From Allodiplogaster sudhausi (taxonomy: Eukaryota; Nematoda; Chromadorea; Rhabditida; Diplogasteridae), in NCBI GenBank assembly GCA_945643635.1, contig CALZFC010000005.1, positions 2,775,001-2,839,000 on the forward strand: DNA of 64,000 nt, read 5' to 3'. The translations under genes were made by a program, and so were the position numbers. This document shows, piece by piece, positions 36,839 to 48,035 of the stretch (position 1 is the stretch's first letter; every line of letters begins with the position of its first letter). The notes under the pieces were generated by a model. That model had not been told where the DNA came from. It saw nothing but the letters and a program-made list of their open reading frames with translations, and searched no databases.

Positions 36839-38569
36839 ATCTCAAGACTAGGCGGTATTGATAAATACATTTTACATAGCAATTAAGCGACAACATGATC
36901 CGTTTGTAGGTAATTTTGTAACCTAATTGAGTGTTATGGGCAAATGCCGATGAAAATACAAAGTGAGGAACTTCTTAAGCGAATGCTCAGGCTAGACAGA
37001 AATTATGGCAACAAAATAATGAGAGATACATTTTTATAAAATAGTTCTGATACTCCCTGTTTAAAATGAAGCATCATTTTTTAATGATTGATGATATCCA
37101 CCGTGAATAGGCCCTTAAAGCAGTCGCTTTGCTTATGGTATCGTTCACGTGAATTCCGACGTTAATGCTTTCTTTATGTTTATAAATATCCTGTTTATTC
37201 TATATGTAAATACATACATATATGCATATATGCATATATCTATCTACATATGTATGTTTATGTATGTACATATGCAATTGATTGTTTGCTCACATTTGAG
37301 AATCAGTGAATGCCATTGGACTTTGAATTGTTTCGCTCTTTCTTGAATTGACGGAATATTCTCATTGTCAGAGCAGATGGCGCCCAAAAACTATTGCGGC
37401 TTTGAACTTCAATAAAAGTTCGGTCTCGCATCCCAAGTGTCACACGAACCCGTGGAAATGAATGGTGCAGACTCACGAAGCAAAATCAAAATCCTGGCCA
37501 TAATATTGGTATTACAGAATGCTGCAACAATTCAAATCTTTAATTTCCCAGGCACCATAATTCTGTGGTCCTAAAATTTACAATACGCATTTGATGATTC
37601 CCACCTAAAATAACAATGTCTGACATGTCTGTTCTTGACAAGTCCGATTTTAGATAGTGGGCTTTCTTCCTGCCTGAAACAGCTCGTCTTTAAATTAAAC
37701 GGATTCTCTTAACAAATGAATGTATGAATACATATTTAAAAGCTCATTTCTTCAATGAAAATTGAAGGAATTCTCTTTTTATTCCATCTCAGAAGTTCCT
37801 TGTCTAAGTTTTCACCATGGCATTTAATATTCATTTTCTGCATATAAGCACAAAGTCCGATTTTTGTTTCGTGCTTGAACACGTCTGAATAAAAACCTAA
37901 CGTTTAAAAGTGGAAAAATCCATTTCCTACTATCAAATAGGGCTTGGCCCTTAAATTATGCAAATCTTTATAGAAATAATCTATCAACTTTGTGCATTTG
38001 TTGTGCTACAGAGATCTTGGGTTTATCAGACACGCACCTTGACAAATCCGTCGGATTTGCGCAATTAGTTGGAACTCAAAAAGTAGCGCGATTACCTTGA
38101 CGCTATACACTGTTATTTCTAGCCTTATTCTCGCATGACTTATCTACATGCATATAACAGCATTCGCAAATGCGAGATCCAATGCCTGTGTTTTCTTAGA
38201 ATTGGGTTGTGAAATTTGAACTCGAGATTATTTGTTCGTGCCATTCTCTATTGCACTCGATAATAATCAAATCATTAGGTAGACCTTTATGGAATTAAAA
38301 AAAGGATTTCTCATTCAACCTACTCTGTTGCATTCGCTAAAATATTTATATATTTTCTTACAATGAAGGCCGATTATCATTGTACCCACCGTCAGTACCC
38401 ACTGACTGAGAGTAATTGTACTACTTTGAATAATAATATTCTCTGCTACTTCAGTGAAAATTTACCTCGGAATATTTATTTAATTATTAATGCATCAAAT
38501 TTAATAATGCGACGTTACATATTAGTTTTTGTTCAACAGTTTACAGTTACGCGTTAGATTTAAGCAGCT
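35160..38569. other. AT-rich gene-poor region
   Basis: About 3.4 kb without a supported gene on either strand. Contains a pure TA microsatellite (36773-36835) and ATAC-type repeats at 36030-36060 and 37205-37280. Confidence 0.65.
36773..36835. repeat. TA dinucleotide microsatellite
   Basis: An uninterrupted (TA)n run of about 60 bases in gene-poor DNA. Confidence 0.95.
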
Positions 38570-40303
38570 ATGGTTGTCAGCGATTCCGATCAATCACTCG
38601 AGGCGGCGTTTATTGTCTACATTTCTCTCAGTTTGGATACTTGAGATTAACATTTACATTTTTGGATTTGAAAAATTGTCGAACTTCGCTAGATGATGTT
38701 TTCCTTTATTTATATTTATAAATTTGTTCTAATATTTAAACAATACAGGTTCAGTCATAACGGCGATTAATATTCCACTGTTAATTTTGATCTACTGCCA
38801 TCCACATCTCAAGCGTCAAAAAGAGGTTTGATGTGCGCCTTTGCAGTTCTCTTATCTTTCCAAAGTGGATGTCTTCAGTGCATCTTCATCGGATTTGTGT
38901 GCGTGGCAGATCTCTCAATGGCCCTTGGAATGCTCCTCGCAGGAATCGATCGGCTGACTATTTTACGTCAAGGAAAAGGTAAATAGCATTCAACAGAGAT
39001 CAAGGAAATCTTTTTACAAGTTTCCAAGTGAGCACAACTCATAATTCAGGAAGCATTCAAATTCTCAATCTGGAATGCGGTAGCAAACTCTATCCGTATC
39101 TCTTCAACATCAGCTACCATCTGATTGGCTGCTCCTCCCTCTCCATCACCTTTGACCGGATTCTTGCTGTTCTCCGGCCGTTTCTCTACCGCAGCTACGG
39201 TGCCCATTATGCATACGCTGTTATTGGTGGTCAGAGATTTGATCTAAACTATCAAAGAGGCTGCAACAAGCTATTTGGAAAGAAAGAAAATCAAAGAATT
39301 CTTGCTCTTGAATGCGTGATTCGACGAGTTTTTTTTTTTAAATCTTTCTCTGATGGGCAGCTAAATGAAGCATTTGAAGGCGGAATAGCTATTTCGGTGA
39401 CTGGCAGTTCCATCTGCTTCCTTGCTTGGCACTCTTCGCAATCTGCCCTCGTCTCCCCCTTCTGCTTCAGCTCCACTGCATTTCCTCAGCCTGTCTCTTT
39501 CTTGCAATGCAATCTACATACTACGTACATATTTAATAAGTCCTTTTTCATTACTGCAGGTCTGGCTTTACATGATCTACTTTCGCCAGGCATCCATCGC
39601 GACCTGCATCTTGCTGTATTTCCCCATTATCATAAGGGTCCTGAAACTTCAAACAGATGCGGTTTGTGTACTCTTCTTATGTTCTTAAATATAAACTATG
39701 CATGGGTAAAGAAGAAAAGAGTACTTTAGTGCCACAATTTTAAATTCTCCTGCATTGAAAAGAGTTTCATAGCAGAAGCAAATGAGCACCTCTGGCGGGA
39801 CAAATCCACACACGAAGCTAATCAAGACGACACTTCTCATTGGTTAGTCATCCAGATTCATGAGTTTTCCTTTCATATTCAACCTTTTTTAGGAGTCACT
39901 CTTGGCTGCGAATTTGTATTTGTTGCTATGCCGGATTTGTTTTTGAACTTTAACCTCTTCGGCCTCGCCCGCCTCCAAGTTGTGTGGTACATGCTCGTTC
40001 TAGCCAAGGGACTCGTCAACGTCTTCCTCTACTCCATCAAGAATGACGATATTAATGTACATCCTAATACTCTTGCTTTTTCACACTTTATAGTATGCAG
40101 TAGAAAAAGTATAGACGGAGTTACGAAAAAAAAAACATTTTTTAAATTATATTTTCTTTCAGAAAACAATACAGAGCGGCTTCTTATTGTTGCTGCAACG
40201 AAGGCTGTCCGTGACAATGACAGCGAATCGTTTGGAGAGATCGAGAGAATCCATCACGCGACACACTCGAAGCGTGGCCACAGAACTCAATAGAAGAATG
40301 TAA
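38570..40303 (+). CDS. Nematode 7TM chemoreceptor, copy 1
   Basis: Nine exons (38570-38630, 38749-38825, 38879-38978, 39050-39226, 39380-39492, 39560-39661, 39773-39842, 39893-40056, 40163-40303) join in phase to 334 aa. Segments include SVITAINIPLLILIYC (TM1), CIFIGFVCVADLSMALGMLL (TM2), SYHLIGCSSLSITFDRILAV (TM3, in place of a DRY-like motif), VWLYMIYFRQASIATCILLY (TM5), LGCEFVFVAMPDLFLNF (TM6) and VVWYMLVLAKGLVNVFLYS (TM7). The pattern is that of nematode serpentine receptors (srsx/srbc-like class), but I cannot assign the subfamily. Every exon has a clear counterpart in the next gene. Sensory chemoreception is inferred from family type. Confidence 0.8.
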
Positions 40304-41394
40304 AAAAAAATGAGTGAAACTATTAAAATGCGAATGTCCAAAGATGAACAAATTGAACTTTCTGACGATGAATTTACAACTTAATGACATCATCAGGATC
40401 AGTCCTACTCTTCGTGAATAAGGAACAGTTTTTTGATCACCTTTGCAGATTACCACGGCTAGGTGTTCGCCCTTTTGTTGCTATCGTGCGGGTTCAAAGT
40501 GAATGAGCTTGAACAATGGAAACAACTTTGCAAGATTGATGCATAACAATCTGCGTAACGGTGAACACAAAAAGCATTGAGTTGCTCAATTGAAACTGAA
40601 GGGACATCAGAAATACTCGTGTCGAGGCATGCTAACAATTAGTGGAGAATTCGAATGACTTGTATTTGTAAGAATAAGCTATCATTCAACAATCATCATC
40701 CTTTTTTGTTATTTCTTATGGATATTTTACATTATTCAGGTTGTTTTCCTGTCAATGAGAAAAAAATCAAAATAGAGCTGATAGAAGAGTCATGTAAATG
40801 ATAGTTTCATCTGAGGTACTATGTGATAGTTTCTTTCCGGCGAAAGATGCAGAGGGACTGCGAACTCTTTTCTTTCTCCGTTGACTTTTCTCACACCAGT
40901 TAGGAATATACAACTGTTGCGCTTCCTTGCCCGAAATATTATATATTCACCAGACCCCTCCTTTACGAACATGTCAAATCGTTATCGTTCTTCAACTTTA
41001 GCCAAAGAAAAGTATTTTCAGCTTCATTTCCTCCTCGAGTATTTTATCGGCATGCGTAGTTTGGCGAGTTTCAATAGGGGGTCATTACAGGGAAAGCATG
41101 AAGGTTGAAGAAAAAACATGTCGAATATTGTCATAAAAAGCTCGAGGCAGTCTGCAGGATTCACAAAGATTTTTAGTGCACGAGGTGCTTTGATTTTCTG
41201 GTTTTATGAGCGTTGAATGAATTAGAACAATGGAAAGACTTTCATAAGTTCGGCTCATTGTTTGACTTGTCTTTTTCGTCCGAGTGCACCTTTCCATCGT
41301 CTGCAAAGGTCGTGTACATTAACATTCTAATGTACTTTTCCGTCTTCTCTCATATGACTGGAAATCATTCTGGGATTTATTGAATAATTCAGGA
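40304..41394. other. Spacer between tandem receptors
   Basis: About 1.1 kb with no supported gene; it must contain the promoter of receptor copy 2. No distinctive motif is seen. Confidence 0.6.
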
Positions 41395-43803
41395 ATGGCA
41401 TCGACTGGGAGTGGTGCTGACGGGTCCTTGGATATTGCATTTATCATTTACATCTCGCTAAGTCAGCTAGACTAAAATTTCGCATACTTTGAGCATCTTT
41501 AAAAAGACTATATAAAGATCGTTTAATGATGTTTTCAGACTCAACCTTTCTTAGTCACCTTGTAATTTCAGGCACTATCATAATGATAATAAATATTCCT
41601 TTACTATTCTTGATTTATTTTCACTCGCACTTAAGGCGTCAAAAAGAGGTTTGAATTGCTATTTTGCCAGGTAATCCCTTTAATCTCAATATTTGAAATC
41701 GCAGTGCATATTCATTGGATTTATCTGTCTGGCTGACCTCTCAATGGCTGTTTCGATGCTTTTCGGCGGAATTGACCGACTGAAGACTTTCAAAGAAGGA
41801 AGAGGTCGACGGCTTCTTTATTCTTCTCAAGGATCTGAGTATAATCTATTCAGGAGGCATTCCGATTGCGAACATCAGTGAATGTGGGCGCAAGCCCTTC
41901 CCGTACATTCTGATCGTGAGTTACCACCTGATTGGCTGCTCCTCCCTCTCCATCACTTTCGATCGAATTCTCGCCGTCCTCAGGCCGTATCTCAACAGAA
42001 GCTACGGCGCCCGCTATGCATACGCTGTCAGTCGCCGTTTAGCATTCGATCGAGTTGCAGACTCCAAGAAATATTGTAAAACTAACCTTATTCATAACCC
42101 TCTTTTTGGTTAAGGAAGTCTGGCTATCTCTTTGGTTGGCAGCGGCACTTGCGTATATGCCTGGCTTTCCTCTGACTCTGTCCTAGTCACTCCCTACTGT
42201 TTCACTTCGGCAACCTTTCCTCGTCCGGTTAGTGCATAATTAAATACTCCTCCCCATGTAGCACTATAATGCAATAGGTTTGGCTGTACATGCTCTATGT
42301 TCGAGAAGCTGCGATTGCTGCTTCCATTGTTTTATACTTTCCAATCATCTTGCGCGTATTGCATTTGAAGAGCGAAGCGGTAGGTTTCTTCTTTGAAGCT
42401 CTTTAAAATACTCAGAGCTGTTGACAAACGTATGAAACCTGTCATCTCTCTACCGGAGAGAAACAAATAAGTTGTCAATGAAAATGAATTTTTCTTCTTT
42501 AATTCTAGTTTATCACAATTAGAATAAGTTATATTCATATTTATACACCTTTGACAACAATCAAATAAGATTCTCCTTTTGGTTATGATTGATTTTTTGA
42601 CAATATCTGCGAAGAAGAAGAAAAACAGGAAATTTGTGGTTAATGCGTACAAAGCGCGTGAGAACAGTGACTAAGTAAAGAAAGCTCTAATATTTTTCAT
42701 ATTCTTTAAAGCGCGAATTTTTAAAACAAAATAAAAATGAACACACAAGAGCGGCGCTCTTGTGTGTTCATTTTTATTATAAACATAAATTACCGTATTT
42801 TCTCTATTAGTGCCCCCGGGGGCACTATTTTTCAATCTCCTTGCGAGAGGGGGCACTATTAGAGGGGGGGGGGGGTTCTATTAGAGGGAGGGGTACTATT
42901 TTTCAATGTGATTGGCTAAAAGTTTGTAAAAAAAAAAAAAAAAGTAATAAAAGAGATTTGTAGCTCTTCTTCAATTGAATCATCACCGGAAGATCCATTT
43001 TACTGTAAATTTATTTCGAATGAATTTGTAATTAATTCATTGGGAAGAGCCTCCAGAATCCATTCGAGGTACATCTCGAGCCGAGGTATTAGACTAATAG
43101 GGGGGCACTATTGGAGGGGGGTTTCTATTAGAGGGAGGGGTACTATTTTTCAATACCCTCGCAAGAGGGGGGCACAATTAGAGGGGGGTGGGTTCTAATA
43201 GAGGGAGGGGCACTAATAGAGAAAATACGGTATTGGGAAGCAGAACAACATATTTAAGCTACCTAAAATTGAAGAAGTGGAATTTAATAACCATATCACA
43301 TACAAGCAGAAACAGACGCGCTCAGTTGGTGGTCCAAATCCACACACGAAGCTCATGAAAACTACCATTCTCATCGGTTGGGTTGTTTGTACTCTTAGCT
43401 CGTTAGATGATTTCATTATTATGACGTCTTTTTCATTTACAGGAATCACGCTTGGTTGCGAATTTGTATTTGTTGCTTTGCCGGACTTTTTCTTGAACTT
43501 TAACCTCTTCGGCCTCGCCCGCCTCTAAGTTGTGTGGTACATGCTCGTTCTAGCCAAGGGACTCGTCAACGTCTTCCTCTACTCCTTCAAAAATGAAGAT
43601 ATAAATGTAAATTTTAGTAAATGTTTCCAGAAAATAACCTAAACAGCACATTTCAATTCAATTTCTAGACAATCCTTGTGGCTGGTCTTGCGTTTTTAAC
43701 GAGGAACAGAGTGGTGAGATCGCCACCGAGAAATCGCCAGGAAAGATTACAAGAATCTCATCTCACGCGAACTACAGCTACTGAGATCACTCGAAGAATA
43801 TAG
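41395..43803 (+). pseudogene. 7TM chemoreceptor copy 2, premature stop
   Basis: A tandem paralogue of the preceding receptor with the same nine-exon structure: first exon 41395-41461 (DIAFIIYISL), then NIPLLFLIYF, CIFIGFICLADLSMAVSMLF, SYHLIGCSSLSITFDRILAV, VWLYMLYVREAAIAASIVLY, LGCEFVFVALPDFFLNF. In exon 8 the codon CAA of copy 1 is TAA (43526-43528), cutting the protein before TM7. The rest of exon 8 and the last exon stay open to TAG at 43803. A MITE occupies the intron before exon 8, in front of the short QKQTRS exon. Either a recent pseudogene, a polymorphic null allele or a sequencing error. Confidence 0.78.
42793..43230. mobile_element. TA-flanked MITE, C-tract family, copy 3
   Basis: Left end CCGTATTTTCTCTATTAGTG, right end CACTAATAGAGAAAATACGG, TA on both sides; 438 bases with long G-runs on the plus strand. 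It lies inside receptor copy 2, in an intron absent of such insertion in copy 1. Confidence 0.88.
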
Positions 43804-44952
43804 AGTTCGGAGTTTGGGGAAATGCTTTTTTATAATGTAGATTATTTGTCTGCGCGTATTTTCAAATTCAGGATGTTCTATTCATTCAGATCAACGTCAA
43901 TTGCCGAAGCAAAGCTCCGTTCTAAATATGTACATAGAAGCGAAAATGCGCAATATGCATCTTTTGAATACTTCTGAGATGGTTGATCTTGTTCTGTCGT
44001 TTAGACCATCAGTATATCTTCTAAACCACGTATGCAATAGGCAAAGACAATTTGGTCATTGAATCATTAATAGAGCACTTTTTTCCTAACATACAGATGT
44101 CGATTTGGTAAAGAAAACCTCTATTAACAATCGAGTTTCAATGTTCTTTTTCTTTAAGTAACATTCGTCTGAATCTAGTCGTTTTCCTTTTGTACATTTT
44201 TATAGATCTCTTGAGGCGGAGCAGAATTTCAAATTATTAAAAAAACAAGCAAACATGAGCACTCCTTCGATTATAAAAACATATTCAATTCATTGAAGGC
44301 TCTCTTAATTGCTGAATTTGTTTATAGGGAAAATGGTGGGTTGCCATTTATAAACAAAGAATAAGAAGCACTAATTTTCATTTCAATTGATTTCATTGCA
44401 ATATTCTATCGCCCCATAACATGTTTTTTTTCAAAAGCCTTGTGGGAAGTAAAAAATTTCTATCCTGCTAGCTAGAAGATCCAGATTGGAGAAAAGAAGT
44501 AAAGTGTAGAAATTTTGAATGCAGCTGCAGATCTCATACATGAGCACTTCCTTCATATTGTTGATTTTTGTCAGGTTCTTTCCTTTGCACACTTAATGAA
44601 ATTCGCGGTATGTTTTGTTCCAAGGGGATTTGTTTCATAAGTAATGGCCTCCTCGTGCAAATTTATATATAATCTCAACTAATCTGTTCTTCACCTGTCT
44701 GGCATTAGAACAGCCGATAACTGAAAGAGAATTGCTTGAGCTGGATTCATATTCCCTGTGGGTTCTCATACATATATTGCTCTCGGGTTTGTCTCTCATT
44801 TCCACTTGTTCCGGCCGATTTACGGAGCACTATTGTATTGAATTGTTAGAAAAGAGTCTAGATTCCAAATTGTTATTATTCTTACAATATATTGTCATTG
44901 TCGGGCGGATCTACTACGTATTGGATATGCAAGAGATAGTGCATGAAAGGGA
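43804..44952. other. Intergenic stretch
   Basis: About 1.15 kb of AT-rich DNA between two receptor genes; no coding or RNA feature is recognised. Confidence 0.6.
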
Positions 44953-46721
44953 ATGAACTGGCTGCTCATGGTGTTTACCTCATACGGGCTGCCGCTGCTT
45001 GTTCTCTACGTCTTCGTCTCCATTGCTGTCTGGCGATTGCCTTCCGCTCGTCTCAGCAAGGCCTTCCGAACCATCTTCATCATTACTGCCGTAGTCGTTC
45101 GTCAAATACTGAACAACAGCTGAAATTGAAAATAATTTAACTTTTTTCTGTTTTCAAAGATCCGTTTTCATTGATTGACCATGAGGCATTTTTTATACAT
45201 ATTTTAATACATGCAAGCACTTCGTTGTTTAAACATTTCAGAACGTCTTTACCTACTTAAATTCAATCGTTGTGGTTCGTCTCCTTGCCGAAGAATTCTT
45301 CAGCTTCTACTACGAATTTATAATCGAACATGTTCGCATAAAACTCATAAATCTGTGAAATTCATTTTCAACTATGTCATAAGTAATTTGTTTACTTGAT
45401 TAATAAGCTATCTAATTTTGGAAATAACAATGTATTGTTGAACGTCGATCTCGTTAAACTTTCTGTCTCCTCAACTAGAAGTTCAAAACAATCATCGGAC
45501 ATTTCAGCATTTCCTCGGCGTCTTCCACGCCTTTGAAACGTCGCATATGTTTTATATGCAAAGCGTCTGCGTCATTCTAATTTCATTACACAACTACACG
45601 GCCATCTGTCGCCCTTTTCTGCATCAGCTGGTTATTTTTTGTATGATTGTCTGTGACATATTTGGGTGGTAATGACTACTCTTCGCTGGTCATATTGTAT
45701 ATTGTATAGTCTAATATTGTAATGAGTTAACGGCCACAATCTTCAGTTTTGGGAGAAGCACATGGTGCTGACTCTGCTGGTTGCATTTGCTGTGGGAAAC
45801 GCATTGCAGTTGGCAACTCGTCTACCGTATGATTGTAACTGGTGGTATTTCGATTAACAGCGCGTTTATCACTATAGGCTAACCACGGTTAGTATTTGAA
45901 ATGATGGTGGAATGGAAAGTGAAAGACGAAGATGTGCTTGAGTACTCCGCCCGCCCCGTGGTGATGCAGCCTCTCTTCGGGGCCATCGCCCTTCTCGTCT
46001 GCAGTGCCATGCACGTCTCCTCCTTCCGTGTCTGGCTCTCCCTCGGTCTCATCAGCTCTGACATTCATGTTAGCCAGAACAAGTCCGCTCTGGCTTCTGT
46101 CTTTCTCATCTCTTTCGCCATCTTTCTCGCCCAGGCACTCAGCGTCTTCATTGTAGTCAGTACAAACTTTTCATTTACTTCTGTAGTTGGACAATCAATA
46201 TTAATAATTTTGCTTGCAAAAAATACGACGAAATATCGAGATAATAATGTTGAAAATCAGCAAGACTCTTAGAATATTAACAAACAATTGAATCCCAAAT
46301 ATCTTCCGATTTCTTACAGCTCGTTCTGTCCTATGCGATATATTTTAATATGGTCGATCTTTTGATATTGATTACTAAACTAATGCCGTGGGCTTCTGAT
46401 GTTAGTTTTATTAATTTGGTGGTTTTATTATTTGATTGTGAAAAGTTACTGCATCTACACAAATTGTACAGGCACAAAAGTTATAATTCCGTTTGGTCGA
46501 CGAAAGTGAAAATCGAGGTTATTTTGTTTCCATGCTATATTAAGTTACCGCCTCAAATAACTAAGGTTTTCTCTCTCGGTCCGCCACTCTACACGATAAT
46601 AATAAGCCCTGCGATTCGGATCGAAGTGCTCGCAATTTTTGGTATCAAACCAAAATCTCATTCAACCGGTCCATCTCACTTGTCCCTTACCGACATCAGT
46701 CGAAGGTTTCTCAAAGATTGA
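44953..46721 (+). CDS. Nematode 7TM receptor (srg/srv/sru-like)
   Basis: Seven exons (44953-45090, 45242-45331, 45508-45630, 45747-45834, 45893-46155, 46320-46400, 46566-46721) join in phase to 312 aa. TM1 is in YGLPLLVLYVFVSIAVWRLP, and NVFTYLNSIVVVRLL follows. HMFYMQSVCVILISLHNYTA with ICRP gives the classic TM3 and second-loop feature of nematode srg/srv-type receptors. LTLLVAFAVGNALQL is TM4, VMQPLFGAIALLVCSAM is TM5, SVFLISFAIFLAQALSVF is TM6, and FSLGPPLYTIIISPAIR is TM7, ending in the usual P-x-Y...R pattern. It is not closely related to the two receptors upstream. The exon 4 donor (GATT|GTAACT) was chosen to keep frame. Confidence 0.78.
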
Positions 46722-47476
46722 ATGTATTTTGTATGTATATGAGATGAGATTGTTGACATTCAACAGTTTATTGTAATGAAAAAATGTTTACAGATATTGA
46801 CGATACATTAGAAGATGGCACGCGGAGCAACACAATCATCTGTTTTTTTTTTCTCTCGGAAACCACAAAAGATGACACCCGCGTTCTGATGAAGGGTACA
46901 TTCAAGGAATATCTTCGATGGAAAATCTACGCCGATTGATAAGATGAAATTATGCATGAAACGAGATACTCATTCTGGTCACCGAACATATTTAGTTTTA
47001 AAATTGTGTCTCGGTAGAAATACATACATACATGCATTTACTTCTAATTGATTGGCTCTAAGTTTCCTAGGAATCAATCTACAGCTCGCAAATTGTTCCT
47101 TTTTGGAATCAAAACTAGCATTCAGTTGTAGGTTTAAATTAGACGTATCACATGTTTCTAACGCAGTATATATGCAAAATAATATTGAATTTTTCTGTAC
47201 ATGAAAGTTCCATTCGCGAGAAACTACCGAATCAAAGGCACAACAAATTATGTAAGAGAACGTGAGCGGCCTTCATGAGGTATATCAAGGAGTCATTGTG
47301 TATTATGCAGGTATGAAGACATTTTCATGAATTGTAAAAAAAATGTGAGGGGGGGGGGTGACTAGTCGAGACTATCATTTCCTTTGGAATTGAGCAGCAG
47401 TGGTTTGTGATATGGCGTGAAGAATCATGGCACTGCATTTGATAGGAAGGAGGGATGAGAAAGAGACTGGCACTGC
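46722..47476. other. Intergenic stretch
   Basis: About 750 bases between convergent genes; no feature beyond a short G-run at 47348-47358. Confidence 0.55.
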
Positions 47477-47998
47477 TCATTCAAAGACGAAATTAGTAAC
47501 GGCCTCGAGATGGGCGGTGATATCGTTCTCGATGCTCTTCACTAGACTGGTAGAAGACGTGAGCAGGGGCTTCTTCGATGTAACCTTAATTGCACTATTT
47601 CACAGGACACGGAGAACACAAAGAAAACCTGTGGTGCAATGTAACCAATTAAATTTGCAAATTTACATATTTACACGTAGTCATTCATAAACACCACAGC
47701 TAAAAATACGCGCATGCAGAAGGAGCAGAAATAGCGCGGAAATGAAGGGAATTAAGCTCACTCTCTCTCTCTCTCTCTCTCTCTTTTTCTCGCTCGTTCT
47801 CCCTTTTTGTATGTTCAGCCCCCAGTCACCGTCTCTCGTCTCAGTTTTCAAAATTTGTTGACATCTGTCATCCTCCCTTCCTCTCTTTCTTTTCTCCTTT
47901 ATCTTCGTCCTCCTCTTTTCCCCAATCACAAACGAATTCACAAGCAACAATATGAACACAAGAGGAAAGGAAGCCATGCAAGGCAGCGGTGATGCCAT
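47477..47998 (-). CDS. Candidate 60-aa secreted peptide
   Basis: Two exons (47998-47934 and 47594-47477) join in phase. A strong signal peptide (MASPLPCMASFPLVFILLLV) is followed by about 38 residues (AIKVTSKKPLLTSSTSL, VKSIENDITAHLEAVTNFVFE) without cysteines. There is one internal KK pair. The intron holds a TC microsatellite. No family is recognised. The donor (GTTTGTGA) and acceptor (AAATAG) are acceptable but not strong, and the gene lies immediately downstream of the HMG-box gene on the same strand. Confidence 0.4.
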
Positions 47999-48035
47999 GT
48001 ACTGTATACATTTTTCCACATTTACTTCTGTTCTG

